Positions 22,243-33,423 of a stretch of 64,000 bases of DNA are shown piece after piece. The notes beneath the pieces are model-generated. The model did not search any database, was not told where the DNA came from, and worked only from the letters and a program-made list of their open reading frames with translations. Source of the stretch: Paramecium sonneborni (taxonomy: Eukaryota > Ciliophora > Oligohymenophorea > Peniculida > Parameciidae); assembly GCA_905182985.1 (NCBI GenBank), contig CAJJDN010000001.1, positions 354,347-418,346 on the forward strand, written 5' to 3'. A program made the position numbers and the translations under genes. The first letter of the stretch is position 1; each line of letters opens with the position of its first letter.

Positions 22243-22712
22243 TCATTTTCTCAATTCTGCTTCTAAAGTAGCTATTTGTTCTCTTAATTAATCTTAATAT
22301 TCTTTATGAGTTTCCTTTGCTCTTTCCCAAGCTCTTCTAGTTAAGGGATGTAATTCAAGTCTGTCATCTAAAGTTTTTCTAAGAAATGAATGATTAATAA
22401 AACCTATAAAAATTATTTTATCTTAAGCCGTCTAATTTTGCATTAGTTGCAATAGCATAAAGAGGAATAGCTACAGCAGCAGCTGACCATAAGATTCTAA
22501 TAGATTATTATTAACATGCATAATGTCTTCCAATAAGACATAGAGCACCAAGGCCAGCATTTGAAAGCCAATCTTGTTAAAAATGTTTTTATACATGAGA
22601 GTGTATGAGGATTAGCATAATCAGGTAATGGTCTATATTTAAATGGTTAATATCCTTATTTCTCAAGTCTTTCTTTAATTTCAGGTGTTAAACTTGGAAT
22701 AGCTTATTGCAT
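22243..22712 (-). CDS. small membrane protein, possible mitochondrial complex subunit
   Basis: 140 residues; introns 22573-22594 (22 nt, ends AAG) and 22379-22403 (25 nt). The protein starts MQQAIPSLTPEIKERLEKQG, has a hydrophobic helix (ILWSAAAVAIPLYAIATNA, about residues 65-83) and ends in a charged helix (RAWERAKETHKEYQDQL). The layout fits small accessory subunits of respiratory complexes in ciliates, but no family was recognised. It lies 45 bp downstream of the Rrp41 stop on the same strand. Confidence 0.6.
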
Positions 22713-22757
22713 AATAATTATATTTTATTAATTATATATATAAAAACACATAAATAT

Positions 22758-23463
22758 TCATAAATCTATCTATTTTTGCTTGATTTAAAAGATTTCTTCC
22801 TTCATCCATTAATAGATTTCATCTGCTTTTGTCACAGCTAATTTACTTAATGAATCCATTTCCTACTATTATAATTTTAATGTTTTTAATTCATAAAAGT
22901 CAATTTTCTATGTTCTTGACTGATAGGATATTGTTAGTTCACCTTAAGCTGTTTTACTCTCTTCTTAAGTCAAATCCAATATTAAATTGCCTTAATCTAA
23001 GCCAACTGTGACTGAAACAAGAAAATCTTTCATAGAAACACCAGCATCTAATAATGCTAAAGTAATTGCATTAAAAACAGCACTTTTGGAACTTCCATCA
23101 TTTTATATAACACAGACTGAAATCGAGATTTCTGATTTTCCATTTTCATCTAATATGATAAGATTTTCAAAAGATTCTTTAAGGTTTTCAGCAAACATTG
23201 AATAATCTTTATCAAATTTAGAACTCCTTTTTGATTCAATATTACTAAATGGTGAAACAGAATATTCAATTAGCAATAATTCTGATTATGTTTTCTTTAA
23301 TAAACCATATATTTACAGCTCTTGGTCCTTAGACTAAACAAATAACTTCAGTTAATCCTTATTTATATAAGCAAGATCCATCAACAGAGAGATCAATGGC
23401 AAGCTTAAATTCAATATTTCTCATTTACAAAAGATTCCTGCCATCTTACCTTTTCTGACTCAT
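22758..23463 (-). CDS. RRP41: exosome complex subunit Rrp41 (RNase PH fold)
   Basis: 227 residues with one 22-nt intron (23295-23316, ends AAG). The start was moved upstream to ATG 23463 because the segment RQDGRNLLQMRNIEFKLAID matches the family's 'RVDGRR...E(L/M)R' beginning. Then come DGSCLYKQGLTEVICLVQGP and GSSKSAVFNAITLALLDAG. Rrp41 (EXOSC4) is one of the six RNase PH-like ring subunits of the RNA exosome, in nucleus and cytoplasm. The ring in eukaryotes is structural, with catalysis by Rrp44/Rrp6. Rrp46 is a less likely alternative. Confidence 0.85.
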
Positions 23464-23632
23464 AAATTAAATTATAATATTAGATGATTTATTTGTTACT
23501 AATGAAATAAATCTAATATGTTCACTTATATCTTTCGATCATATATCCCATATGTTTTATGTGTCATTTTCAAAGGTAGATCTTTAGACTTTTTAATTCA
23601 GCTAAAACTATATTAGATATTAATTATACTTA

Positions 23633-24124
23633 TCATATATTCGATAGTTTATTAAAAGTTTAGGATGTAGAGACTATCAATAAATCAAAATCAAGAGATT
23701 ATTTTGTTTTTTGCATACATAATATTCTAAAATCTATCCTTAATAAAGCTCGCAAACTACATATTCACACTAATTACTGAATGATACATAAATTTATATA
23801 AAATTGACTTTTGCTTGATGAATATAAGCCAAATAAAAAGCTAAATCTGTATGCATAGATCATAAAAATATTAATTATTTTATCTGCCCATATATTATAT
23901 TTCTGAGTTTTAATAGGATATCTCAATTACTTAAAAGCAAAAAAAGCATTTCACTTTATATTTTCTTCATCAAGTCCAGCATATCTTTACATTTTTTGTT
24001 GCAAATATATGTTTCTCTATAGCATTTTTATACTTTTTTCAAAATTAGAATAATCTACTTTTTTAATAAATCTATTTACAAATCTTCTTATGAGTTTTCT
24101 AACTTTACTATATTTGAATATCAT
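23633..24124 (-). CDS. unknown protein with TGA in a 33-nt candidate intron
   Basis: ATG at 24124 begins MIFKYSKVRKLIRRFVNRF, and the frame reaches a TGA at 23953-23951 after YAGLDEENIK. The same frame then continues with clear protein character (NAFFAFKQLRYPIKTQKYN, NIWADKIINIFMIYAYRF). A 33-nt GTG...GAG segment could be an intron removing the TGA, or the TGA is a mutated TGG or readthrough codon. A 21-nt canonical intron (23757-23777) lies further on; stop at 23635-23633. About 145 residues; basic and aromatic, family unknown. Confidence 0.45.
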
Positions 24125-24206
24125 ATTAATTCTAAAAATACACTTAACTATTTTTAGCTTAGGTGCTGGAAAAAAAGTATAATTTCAATTACATTAATTA
24201 TTTTAT

Positions 24207-26105
24207 ATGTAGCATCAGATTGTTGTTTCTCCTACTCGAATTCCATAACAGGTGAAACCTTTCACTTCCAAAAATACTTTAATTTCCCCTCAACGTTTCC
24301 CTAATAGAAAAATCTCTCAAGGACTCATTGAAGATTTTGTTGTTAAATCAAACTATATTACAAAACCTAATTATGGCAGTTTAACAGATAGAGTCAATAG
24401 TTTGCAAAAATCTTAAAAATCTTTATCTAAAGATAAGTTTGGATCTTCTACTAAGTAACTTAGAATACAAAATGACAATTTCTTTTAATTAACTCGAGGA
24501 GTTAATCTCCTTTAAACTCAAAAAAATAAAAACTTTCAAAATTACAATAATTAATAGCTTAAACCTATTTAAGGTTCTATGACAAGGAGAAATAATAGTA
24601 TAGAAGAGCTTATTGCTACTACAGTTTAAACTGGACTTACTAAATCTTCGTCTCAAGATTAAATAACTACTTAAGAAATTTCTATCAATCTTCATGTAGG
24701 TTAAGATTAAGCTTAAAATTATAGATTTCCATCTAATATTTCAACTGATTAATTTGTTTCCATGATAAAATTAAAAATAAATAATAATGACATTATAGCA
24801 TTCTAATCTCTAGACGACAATTTATAATTAGACTATTACATTTCATTACCTAATTTGCCTATGGATTTATTTGTAAATAAAACCATAAGATTAAAACCAA
24901 TATCAAGCACGACAAACATTATAAATTCAAAAGTTAACTTAAATTCATTTTAATTTATTTCTGTCATTGGAAGAGGAGGATTCTCAACAGTTGTATCAGC
25001 AAGATCATTAATAGATGGTAAATTTGTAGCATTGAAATTAATTAACAAACAATTTATATAACAGAATTAAAAGTAAGACTTAATTTAGAATGAAAGAGAT
25101 ATCTTAATTTAAACAACTTAAAAAGGAGCCATATTTACAAATAAAATAGAATATGCATTTGAAACAAAAAATTGGATAGTATTTTGTATAGATTATTGTC
25201 CTGGTGGCGAATTGTTTAATTATATTAAAAAGCTTCAAAAATTATCTGAATAGCAAGCAAGATTCTATTTAATTGAAGTAATATTGGCAATTGGTTTTTT
25301 GCATAATGAATAAATAATATATAGAGATATTAAGCCTGAAAATATTTTAATTGATTCAAAAGGACATATATAATTGGCAGATTTTGGGTTAGCAAGACCT
25401 CATATGAAGAAAGAGAGTTGTGCTTATTCATTTTGTGGTTCCCCTGAATATATGGCTCCAGAAATGTTTTAGAATTCTGGACATACTTAATTATTAGATT
25501 ATTATTGTTTAGGATGTCTATTATATGAATTAGTTACAGGGCTTCCTCCTTTTTATGCTGATGATTAAAATATTATATACAAAAGGTTACTTAAAGAATA
25601 AGTTGAATTCCCAGAATTTTTAAGTACAGATATTAAAGATTTAATAAGATAATTAATGATAAAAGATCCATCCAAAAGATTAGGAGCAAAAAATGGAATT
25701 GATGATATTCTTTAACATAAATGGTTTAAGAATATAGATGTTGTTTAATTTATAAATAAATAAGTCAAACCTCCTTATATTCCTGATCTTTTTAAATTGA
25801 ATTTTAAATCAATGAATCAAAATGATAAAAATTTTCTAGAATAAATTTAAAAAGAACAAAAACAAAACTTAATATTTTAACCAATGTTCTCTGGTTCATT
25901 TTATTTCTCAAAATATGGAGAAAAAGACAGTAATATATTAATTTCAAAAAGTACGATGGAAAATTTAGTTAAAAAATCCTTAGTTAATAAATAAGGTTTA
26001 ACAAATCTTTAGTTACAAACAAACTTTGAAAATCTTCTTAAATAAACATTTACTAATAATAAATCAAAACCTAACTCTAGAAATAAGTAGCAACAATATT
26101 TTTGA
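24207..26105 (+). CDS. AGC-family Ser/Thr protein kinase with long N-terminal region
   Basis: Intronless, 632 residues. The first 280 residues are Ser/Asn/Gln-rich and probably disordered. Kinase domain: VIGRGGFSTVVSAR, FVALKLINK, IDYCPGGELFNYI, YRDIKPENILID, ADFGLARPH, YSFCGSPEYMAPEM and DPSKRLGAKNG. PGGEL, CGSPEYMAPE and KRLG place it in the AGC group. The tail has PPYIPDLFKL and GSFYFSKYGEK, where a hydrophobic/turn motif would sit. Signal input and substrates are unknown. It is divergent from the gene at 24124 (82 bp) and only 23 bp from the next plus-strand gene. Confidence 0.92.
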
Positions 26106-26128
26106 TTTTATTTAATATTATTTTTCAT

Positions 26129-26818
26129 ATGTTTTAAACTGATCAACATTTAAATTCTTTGGTAAGAAATAAACAATTTCCATTAAGAGAGCCTTTAAGA
26201 AGAAATTATCAGACTTGTAATAGTAATCCTTTTGGAAAAAAAACTTTAGATTTAAATTTTACTTAAAGTCTACAAAAATAAATAAAAATACCACTTAATC
26301 TGAATAAGTTATATTAAAAGAAATCCAAAAATATTATTGTGCATGAAAGTTCATCTGCAAATACATCAATGTGCTTTCAAAAACCTATTTTCGTTATGAA
26401 AACAATAAATAAAAGAGCATAATCAATTGATGAATAAAAGTTATCCAAACCTATGATAACTAATAACAATTTATAAGTTAGTTCCATTTTTTGTGATTCT
26501 TCAGATAATTCTGATTTCAACGAATTAAGAAGAAATTATTTGTAAAAATATTGCAAACCAAAATTCAATTAAATAGACAGATAACCTCGTTTTCGAATTC
26601 ATTCAGTTAATTAAGACTCAATAATTCCCTGGATTGTAGATATTTGAATAAATCCTTAGAATATATAAATTTACTCTCAAACAATATTTTTAGAAATTAA
26701 AATTCAGATATTTTTATATTAATAGACTTATGAATAATTTTATTTAATATAGAAATATATTATAATTGTATATTTCAAATAGTGTTCAAGTGATAAAGTA
26801 ATTCAATCATTTACTTGA
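26129..26818 (+). CDS. hypothetical Ser/Asn-rich protein, 221 residues
   Basis: ATG 26129 to TGA 26816-26818 with a 24-nt GTA...TAG intron (26636-26659) that contains a TGA. Exonic length is divisible by three. The first 160 residues read well (HLNSLVRNKQFPLREPLRR, IDEQKLSKPMITNN, FRIHSVNQDSIIPW); the C-terminal part is hydrophobic and beta-like. Other frames in the second exon also look open, so the C-terminus is less sure. No family recognised. Confidence 0.5.
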
Positions 26819-26879
26819 TGATATAAGTCTTTTAGATTGTTCTTCTAATATTCGCCATAGTAACCAAGAATATGGAAGT

Positions 26880-29800
26880 TCATTTTTTAGTGCCTAAAGT
26901 CTTGAATTAAATAATTACATTATCAAGTTTGCGAATTAAATTCTAATAATAATCAGTAAAAACTAAATTTTCTTTTAATTTTTAAGTCATTTATTTTCTA
27001 TATTCATTCCATTTTTATTATAATTATGTAAATTTATCAGAATTATATTACAAAAATATATCTTATTTGTCTTTTTGAAATAATTAATTTGACATACAAA
27101 ACATTCCAAATTAATAGAAAGAGAGTCCATCTTAATTTGCACAGATTTCAATAAATTTTTAAATAAAAAATTACTAATTTTATAATTCTTATTCAATTAA
27201 GTTAAGCAAAATAGTAAATTCTTCTACACTTATTGAATTATCATCATTAATATCAACTGCCTAAAATAATTCCTTAAAATTATCTTAATGAATTTTTTTC
27301 ATTAATTAGAATTATTATAATGATTCCATAAAAAATAAATCTAAACAATAAATCTAGATCCATTAATTATTTAAATGTAAGACTTAAATTTAGATTGTAT
27401 TTCAATTAAATGTTCATCAAGTACAGCTAATTGATCTAATGCATTATCATATAAAACTAGGACACATTCTTGATTTGGAGTACATGAGATCAAATTTTCT
27501 GATTTCTATGATCGATCCAAATTTTATATAGTTGAGAAATAGAATTCTAAATCTTCATCATTAATAGGATCTTAAATTTATAGAAATCTAGAGAATAGTC
27601 TAACTCTTGGAATGTTTCTAAAAAATATTACTGCTTAACAAAGCATTGTTAATTTATTTTCTGCTATTTATTTTAAACCAAATGTATTCATGTAAAATTC
27701 GTAGCAAATAACATAAATTGGTTGTTTTTTATCTAATCTTTCTTTGTAAAATTATGTAATCAATTTAAACACATTTTATAATTGCATTGTTTACTCTATA
27801 TTTTCTGGAGTTTATAAACTAATTAAATAAAGGATATACTTATTAGTTTAAATAAATTATTTAATGAATTCTAAAGCTGTTTCTTTTAGCTAATATTCTT
27901 TATCTCTGATAGTTTTAGTTTCTGGAGCTAGAGGTGTCAAATATGATCCTTTTCTTTAAACTAAAAATATTACATATCATTACGCTAATTAACATAAATT
28001 GAATTATTTTGGGAATTTTGTGCATTATTAAATTTATATGACAATTTCTTTGTACTAGATCTTTTAAATGTATATTCATTTTTAGTATTTTATTCAATTA
28101 AATTTTCTCCGAATTATTCATCTTCATTATTAACATCATTTAAATTTAACAAAGTATTTCTAATTAATGATGAATTCAGCTAATCTGATTCTTTATTTTA
28201 TGGATCTATTGATTTTTCTACTTATCCTTATTGATTAGCATCAAGATCTTTTAAATTATTTATTAATTTTACTTAGTTTTTATTCTCTTTAATTAATCTA
28301 ATTGTTTTATTATACATTAGTTTAAAGATTTATTTATTCAGAATTGCTCTTCTTATTATTATGAGCTTTAATTTATTTTTAATTTTAGCCAACATTATTA
28401 GACATTGTTTTAGAATTATCAGAAAGTTTTTTTGAATGGAATGTTTATTTAGTTTATTATTATTAATGATTTTAAATAAATTAATTTTATTAATTAGATT
28501 AATTAAATTAATTTTATGTTGATAATTTTTAAACACTATTATTTGTTATTTCTTTATTTAAAGGTGTTTAATTTGAAGAATTATTTTAACTTGCACCACC
28601 ACTTATTAAATTGCTATTTTATCCTGAAATCTTATCATTCTTATCATTTTTAACATTTCCTTAAGTTTGAATTGAATTTTGTATTTTGGTTTTTTAATTA
28701 TTCAAGCCCTTCTTATCTATTTATTTTTCTAATGTATTAGTAGTAGTAGTATTTTATTGTTCCTTAACTGGACCTAAAGACATTTACTCTCCATTATTTT
28801 CTTCAAGAGATACTATAGTTCTCTTCTTTTATTATCTACTTTATAATAAAGCCTATAATTCAGATTAAAGTCTTTCAATTTCCTTTTAAAGAGCTGATAA
28901 TGAAATTTCCTAATTATTATTAAATAATTACGTATGTTGATATTTTATGATTATTAATTTCTTAATCTCTAATTAAATTTTATTTATTCCTCTGTAATTC
29001 TGATATAATATTATTTGACAATTTTAGTTTTTCTTCTAAATCATATTTTTAATCTTATAATTTTTTGAGATATTAATTATTTTCCTAATTTTATTATTAA
29101 TAATTTTCATCATTATGTAACAAACCTGTTTAAGTACCTTAATGAAAAATAAATTTAATATCTGTCTAAATAGCAGTAGATAATTGTAATTTATCATAAT
29201 ACAAAGTTTAAGTATAATTTTCTTTTTTGATTGACATAATTTATAAAAAATCATCCATTGTTGTTCCTTTATGATTTTATTCACTAAAACAACTATCTAA
29301 AGATATCTAAGAATAACGTTTAGTTTTAGCTGTTCTTAACTCTTAAGATTTTTAATATATTGCAATTTATAGTCTTTCATTTTCTGTCATCAGATTTTCA
29401 ACTTAATTTTATAAAGATTCTTTGATCACTAATAAATCCCTTTTTTAATTTTTAAGATATTCAACTTCTTATTCCATCTCTTTTTTTTATTCTTAGATGT
29501 TTATAAAATTATCTTTAATGTTTTTGAGTTTAAATTTCTTTCTCTCAAATTTAGTACTTAATTAATTAAATTCTTCATCTATTTATCTTAACTTATCCTC
29601 CAAAAATTTAACTGAACTTTAATATGTTTAATGTAACTAAAAATATAAATATAAAATACTGATTTTAGTTACTATAAATATTCATTTTCTGAATTGTTCT
29701 TTTCATCATCTATCGATTTTAAAAGAAATGTATTATAGCTAACATACTAATTCCATATTTTTTCTAGTAACACACTACCTATTGATGAGATTATACCTTT

Positions 29801-30491
29801 TTTCAACACAATCTAATGATATTTCTCGGACTAACTCTTTTAAACTCAAATTAAATATCTTTTCAATTTCTCTTAGTTATTATTATTACATCATTTTTTT
29901 ATTTGAAACTACTTACTACATTTAATAATCAAGCCATTAAGCTAATTTTATAACATCTTATCTTTGAGTGAGTACATTAACTTTTTTTAATTTTTAAGTA
30001 TGATTAGAGAGTTGATTAGAAAAAGAAACTGATTCTTATAAGAATTCTTTAATTTTCTCTTTATTTCTAATATCCAACAAATTAACATTTATGTCTGATA
30101 TTTCTAATGGTTCAACATTTATTTATACTTCTATTATATTCTTAATCAATTTCACTATATTCATTATATTTATAAGGATTTTCACTTATCATTTAAGAAT
30201 AAAAATCATTTCTGCTCTATCTGCATTATAAATCTACTTCTGTTATTTAAGATTTAGTTAATAAGGGTGAACTATAATATTACTAAAAGTTATATTGTAA
30301 TATACATCTTAACGTGTTTCGAACTTTTCATTTTTGAGAAAGGAAATATTGGTTTTATTATTAGGTAATGTTTTGAAAGATATATCCTTTGGTTATTTAA
30401 TTCTTATTTGACCATTTAACATTGAATCTAATGTTTTCTATTTCGATTAAGGTGATTTAGCAGATATATTTGGTAAAGTTTGGCTTTACAT
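26880..30491 (-). CDS. long coiled-coil protein with C-terminal EF-hand
   Basis: About 1,130 residues in many exons. The N-terminus reads MQSQTLPNISAKSPQSKQK; introns were placed at 30283-30305 and 30104-30128 and several more of 21-25 nt. Middle: long coiled coil (FLEDKLRQIDEEFNQLSTKF, KKEMEQEVEYLKNQKRDLL), then Asn/Gln-rich linkers. Conserved-looking helical C-terminal part: FYKERLDKKQPIYVICYEF, VIFFRNIPRVRLFSRF. One good EF-hand loop, DINDDNSISVEE, and a weak second (NQDGLSFYQF) follow. Ca2+-responsive cytoskeletal or basal-body role is plausible. Between about 27340 and 27400 the frame must change by one without a GT-AG intron that I can find. Confidence 0.65.
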
Positions 30492-30912
30492 GAGTTAAGT
30501 AAAAAATTAATAATAATAAATTATAATCTTAATTATCTATTTTCGAGAATTTATTTATTGTTAATCAAAAATAATTAAGAAAATACCAAAATTACAATTT
30601 TTTATTATTTTTTTTATTTTAATCATCCAGTTTGATTCACTGTTGTCTATAAAAATTTATTTTTTGGGTAATCTCTTAGTCTAAACTTGAAATAAATTTG
30701 TATGTTATGAAATTTATAAATGGGTTTGGAATTTTGAATACATCTATTAAAGATATTTTCATCATCATTTAATGTATCAATATTACTATTTTGTTGGATA
30801 AATCAATTAGTTTTTGTATTTTAATTAACTTTTTTTATTTTTCTTGATAAATAATTCTATATTATTTTTTATAAATATGAATTATTTGATATTTTTGATA
30901 TAATATATTAAA
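30492..30912. other. A+T-rich spacer upstream of EF-hand gene
   Basis: About 420 bp between the start of the EF-hand gene and the end of the truncated protease copy. The left end of the 1,007-bp duplication (30815) falls inside. No gene was recognised. Confidence 0.4.
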
Positions 30913-32829
30913 TCAAACTTGTTCACTTTATTACAGTTCATAAACTCCAGCAGATTTCTACGTTTTAAATATTTATCCTCTCCACAAAGAATAAAACTAT
31001 TTTTTTATCACACTAACAATCAAAACTGGTATCAATATTAAAGGAACTAAATATAATAGTGCTGGTTATGCTTATTAGTAAATTACTAATGAAAGCATAC
31101 ATGTTAATAATCCTAAACAATATCCGATAATTGAGGTAATATACATACATTAACCTTTGTTTATTAAATTTTCAAATTTTAGAATATATTTGATAACAAT
31201 TCCTGGTAACAAAATGTCACCTAAACCAAGTAATGAACATCTCATTAAAGGAGTATTATATGATTTGATTAGAGAAGGACATATGAATTTCATTGGTAAA
31301 TCTATTTATGTAGCCACTTAAGCCATAACTGAAGTTCCAAAAAATAATGGACTTATAAAAACCCAAAAGATATCATAAATAAAAGCTAAACTCAACAATA
31401 ATGTTGCTGTTCTAAAACTATCTATTTCAATTATCTAAAATTATTTATAATACTCACTTTAAACATTAATAGTGTTATTAAAAATGCTATTATATTGTTT
31501 ATTATCCAATTTTTTGTATAAAAATATGATAATACAATAATAATACCTATCAAATATGAAATTATTTTTATTAGTATATTTGAACCCAATAATTTTTATA
31601 ATTAATCCTCAATGATAATTTAAATACTTAAAATTGCCATAAAAAATATTACTATGCTCAAAACTCTAATATTTATATAATTTTTTACATTTATCCAATA
31701 GATGGAAATTTATATAGACTAAATAACAATATACTTGCAGATAAAATAAATAATACTGATGTTTTAGTATTAAATTCTTCTGTCTTTATTTACTCAAGCA
31801 TTTTAATTTCTTATACTCCGTNTGTATTTTAATTAACTTTTTTTATTTTTCTTGATAAATAATTCTATATTATTTTTTATAAATATGAATTATTTGATAT
31901 TTTTGATATAATATATTAAATCAAACTTGTTCACTTTATTACAGTTCATAAACTCCAGCAGATTTCTACGTTTTAAATATTTATCCTCTCCACAAAGAAT
32001 AAAACTATTTTTTTATCACACTAACAATCAAAACTGGTATCAATATTAAAGGAACTAAATATAATAGTGCTGGTTATGCTTATTAGTAAATTACTAATGA
32101 AAGCATACATGTTAATAATCCTAAACAATATCCGATAATTGAGGTAATATACATACATTAACCTTTGTTTATTAAATTTTCAAATTTTAGAATATATTTG
32201 ATAACAATTCCTGGTAACAAAATGTCACCTAAACCAAGTAATGAACATCTCATTAAAGGAGTATTATATGATTTGATTAGAGAAGGACATATGAATTTCA
32301 TTGGTAAATCTATTTATGTAGCCACTTAAGCCATAACTGAAGTTCCAAAAAATAATGGACTTATAAAAACCCAAAAGATATCATAAATAAAAGCTAAACT
32401 CAACAATAATGTTGCTGTTCTAAAACTATCTATTTCAATTATCTAAAATTATTTATAATACTCACTTTAAACATTAATAGTGTTATTAAAAATGCTATTA
32501 TATTGTTTATTATCCAATTTTTTGTATAAAAATATGATAATACAATAATAATACCTATCAAATATGAAATTATTTTTATTAGTATATTTGAACCCAATAA
32601 TTTTTATAATTAATCCTCAATGATAATTTAAATACTTAAAATTGCCATAAAAAATATTACTATGCTCAAAACTCTAATATTTATATAATTTTTTACATTT
32701 ATCCAATAGATGGAAATTTATATAGACTAAATAACAATATACTTGCAGATAAAATAAATAATACTGATGTTTTAGTATTAAATTCTTCTGTCTTTATTTA
32801 CTCAAGCATTTTAATTTCTTATACTCCGT
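30815..32829. repeat. exact 1,007-bp direct duplication around a single N
   Basis: 30815-31821 and 31823-32829 appear identical, beginning TGTATTTTAATTAAC and ending TTATACTCCGT, with one N at 31822 between them. This is the signature of two contigs whose overlapping ends were joined without merging. Confidence 0.9.
30913..31821 (-). pseudogene. partial duplicate of signal-peptide-peptidase-like gene (assembly copy)
   Basis: Identical to the 3' two thirds of the complete gene at 31921-33361, including both introns, and stopping abruptly at a single N (31822). It lacks the start, signal peptide and luminal part. Base-for-base identity including non-coding flank points to an unmerged contig overlap, not a biological duplicate. 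Confidence 0.85.
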
Positions 32830-33361
32830 AATTTGTTCCTATTATTAATAATGATACTGCTAGAATTAATAAAAGTATTAATGGGTGTAAAAAATATTCT
32901 GATTGCTAACATTATTTATAAAATTAAATTGAATATGATTGAGAATCATTTTGATTGTTAAAAACTGTAAAATCCAATATTATTAAACTCCAAGAAATTT
33001 AATCTTTTAATGCTTTGCATTCAAAATTGATAATAAATTATTCTTTTTAATTTGGTTCAATCCTTTCTGGTTTTTAAATTGTATTTTACGAAATATTTAA
33101 GACATCTGCATCATAAATTAGAGGTTATATTACTAAATTAATTTGTTTTTCTTAATTATTATGGAAAATGAATTTAGTATATTTTTCATTTGAATATTCT
33201 AAATGCAATTTAGAAGGATGACATTGGGTTTAATATAAAGATTCTTATTTAAATCGTGGATCAATGTAATTATCATTTGCTATTAAATATTACTTATCTT
33301 TTTCAATAAACAATTCGAATCCTTGAGAATGAATCAAAATAAAGAATATATAAAAATACAT
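31921..33361 (-). CDS. signal peptide peptidase-like intramembrane aspartyl protease (SPPL type)
   Basis: 464 residues; introns 32674-32696 and 32443-32465 (23 nt each). A signal peptide ([15 protein letters not shown]) and a roughly 170-residue lumenal domain precede multiple membrane spans. The three GxGD-protease landmarks are present: YDIFWVF (YD), [11 protein letters not shown] (GLGD) and QPALLYLVP (PAL). These proteases cut type II membrane proteins inside the lipid bilayer in ER or endosomal membranes. The N-terminal signal and lumenal domain favour the SPPL2-like branch over ER-resident SPP. The stop is 62 bp after... the next gene's end lies 62 bp upstream at 33424. Confidence 0.9.
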
Positions 33362-33423
33362 TAAAATATTAAAGTTTATAAATGTATTTTTTTAAAATAT
33401 CAAATATTTTATTAATTAAAATT

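Noticed and set aside
26987..27196. Minus-strand 69-codon frame starting MNKNYKISNF.
   Set aside because: It is an out-of-frame reading of the EF-hand protein's C-terminal exon, which has a better frame with an EF-hand-like segment.
30913..31821. A second, real SPPL paralogue in tandem.
   Set aside because: Complete identity including non-coding flank and a single-N junction fit an assembly overlap better.
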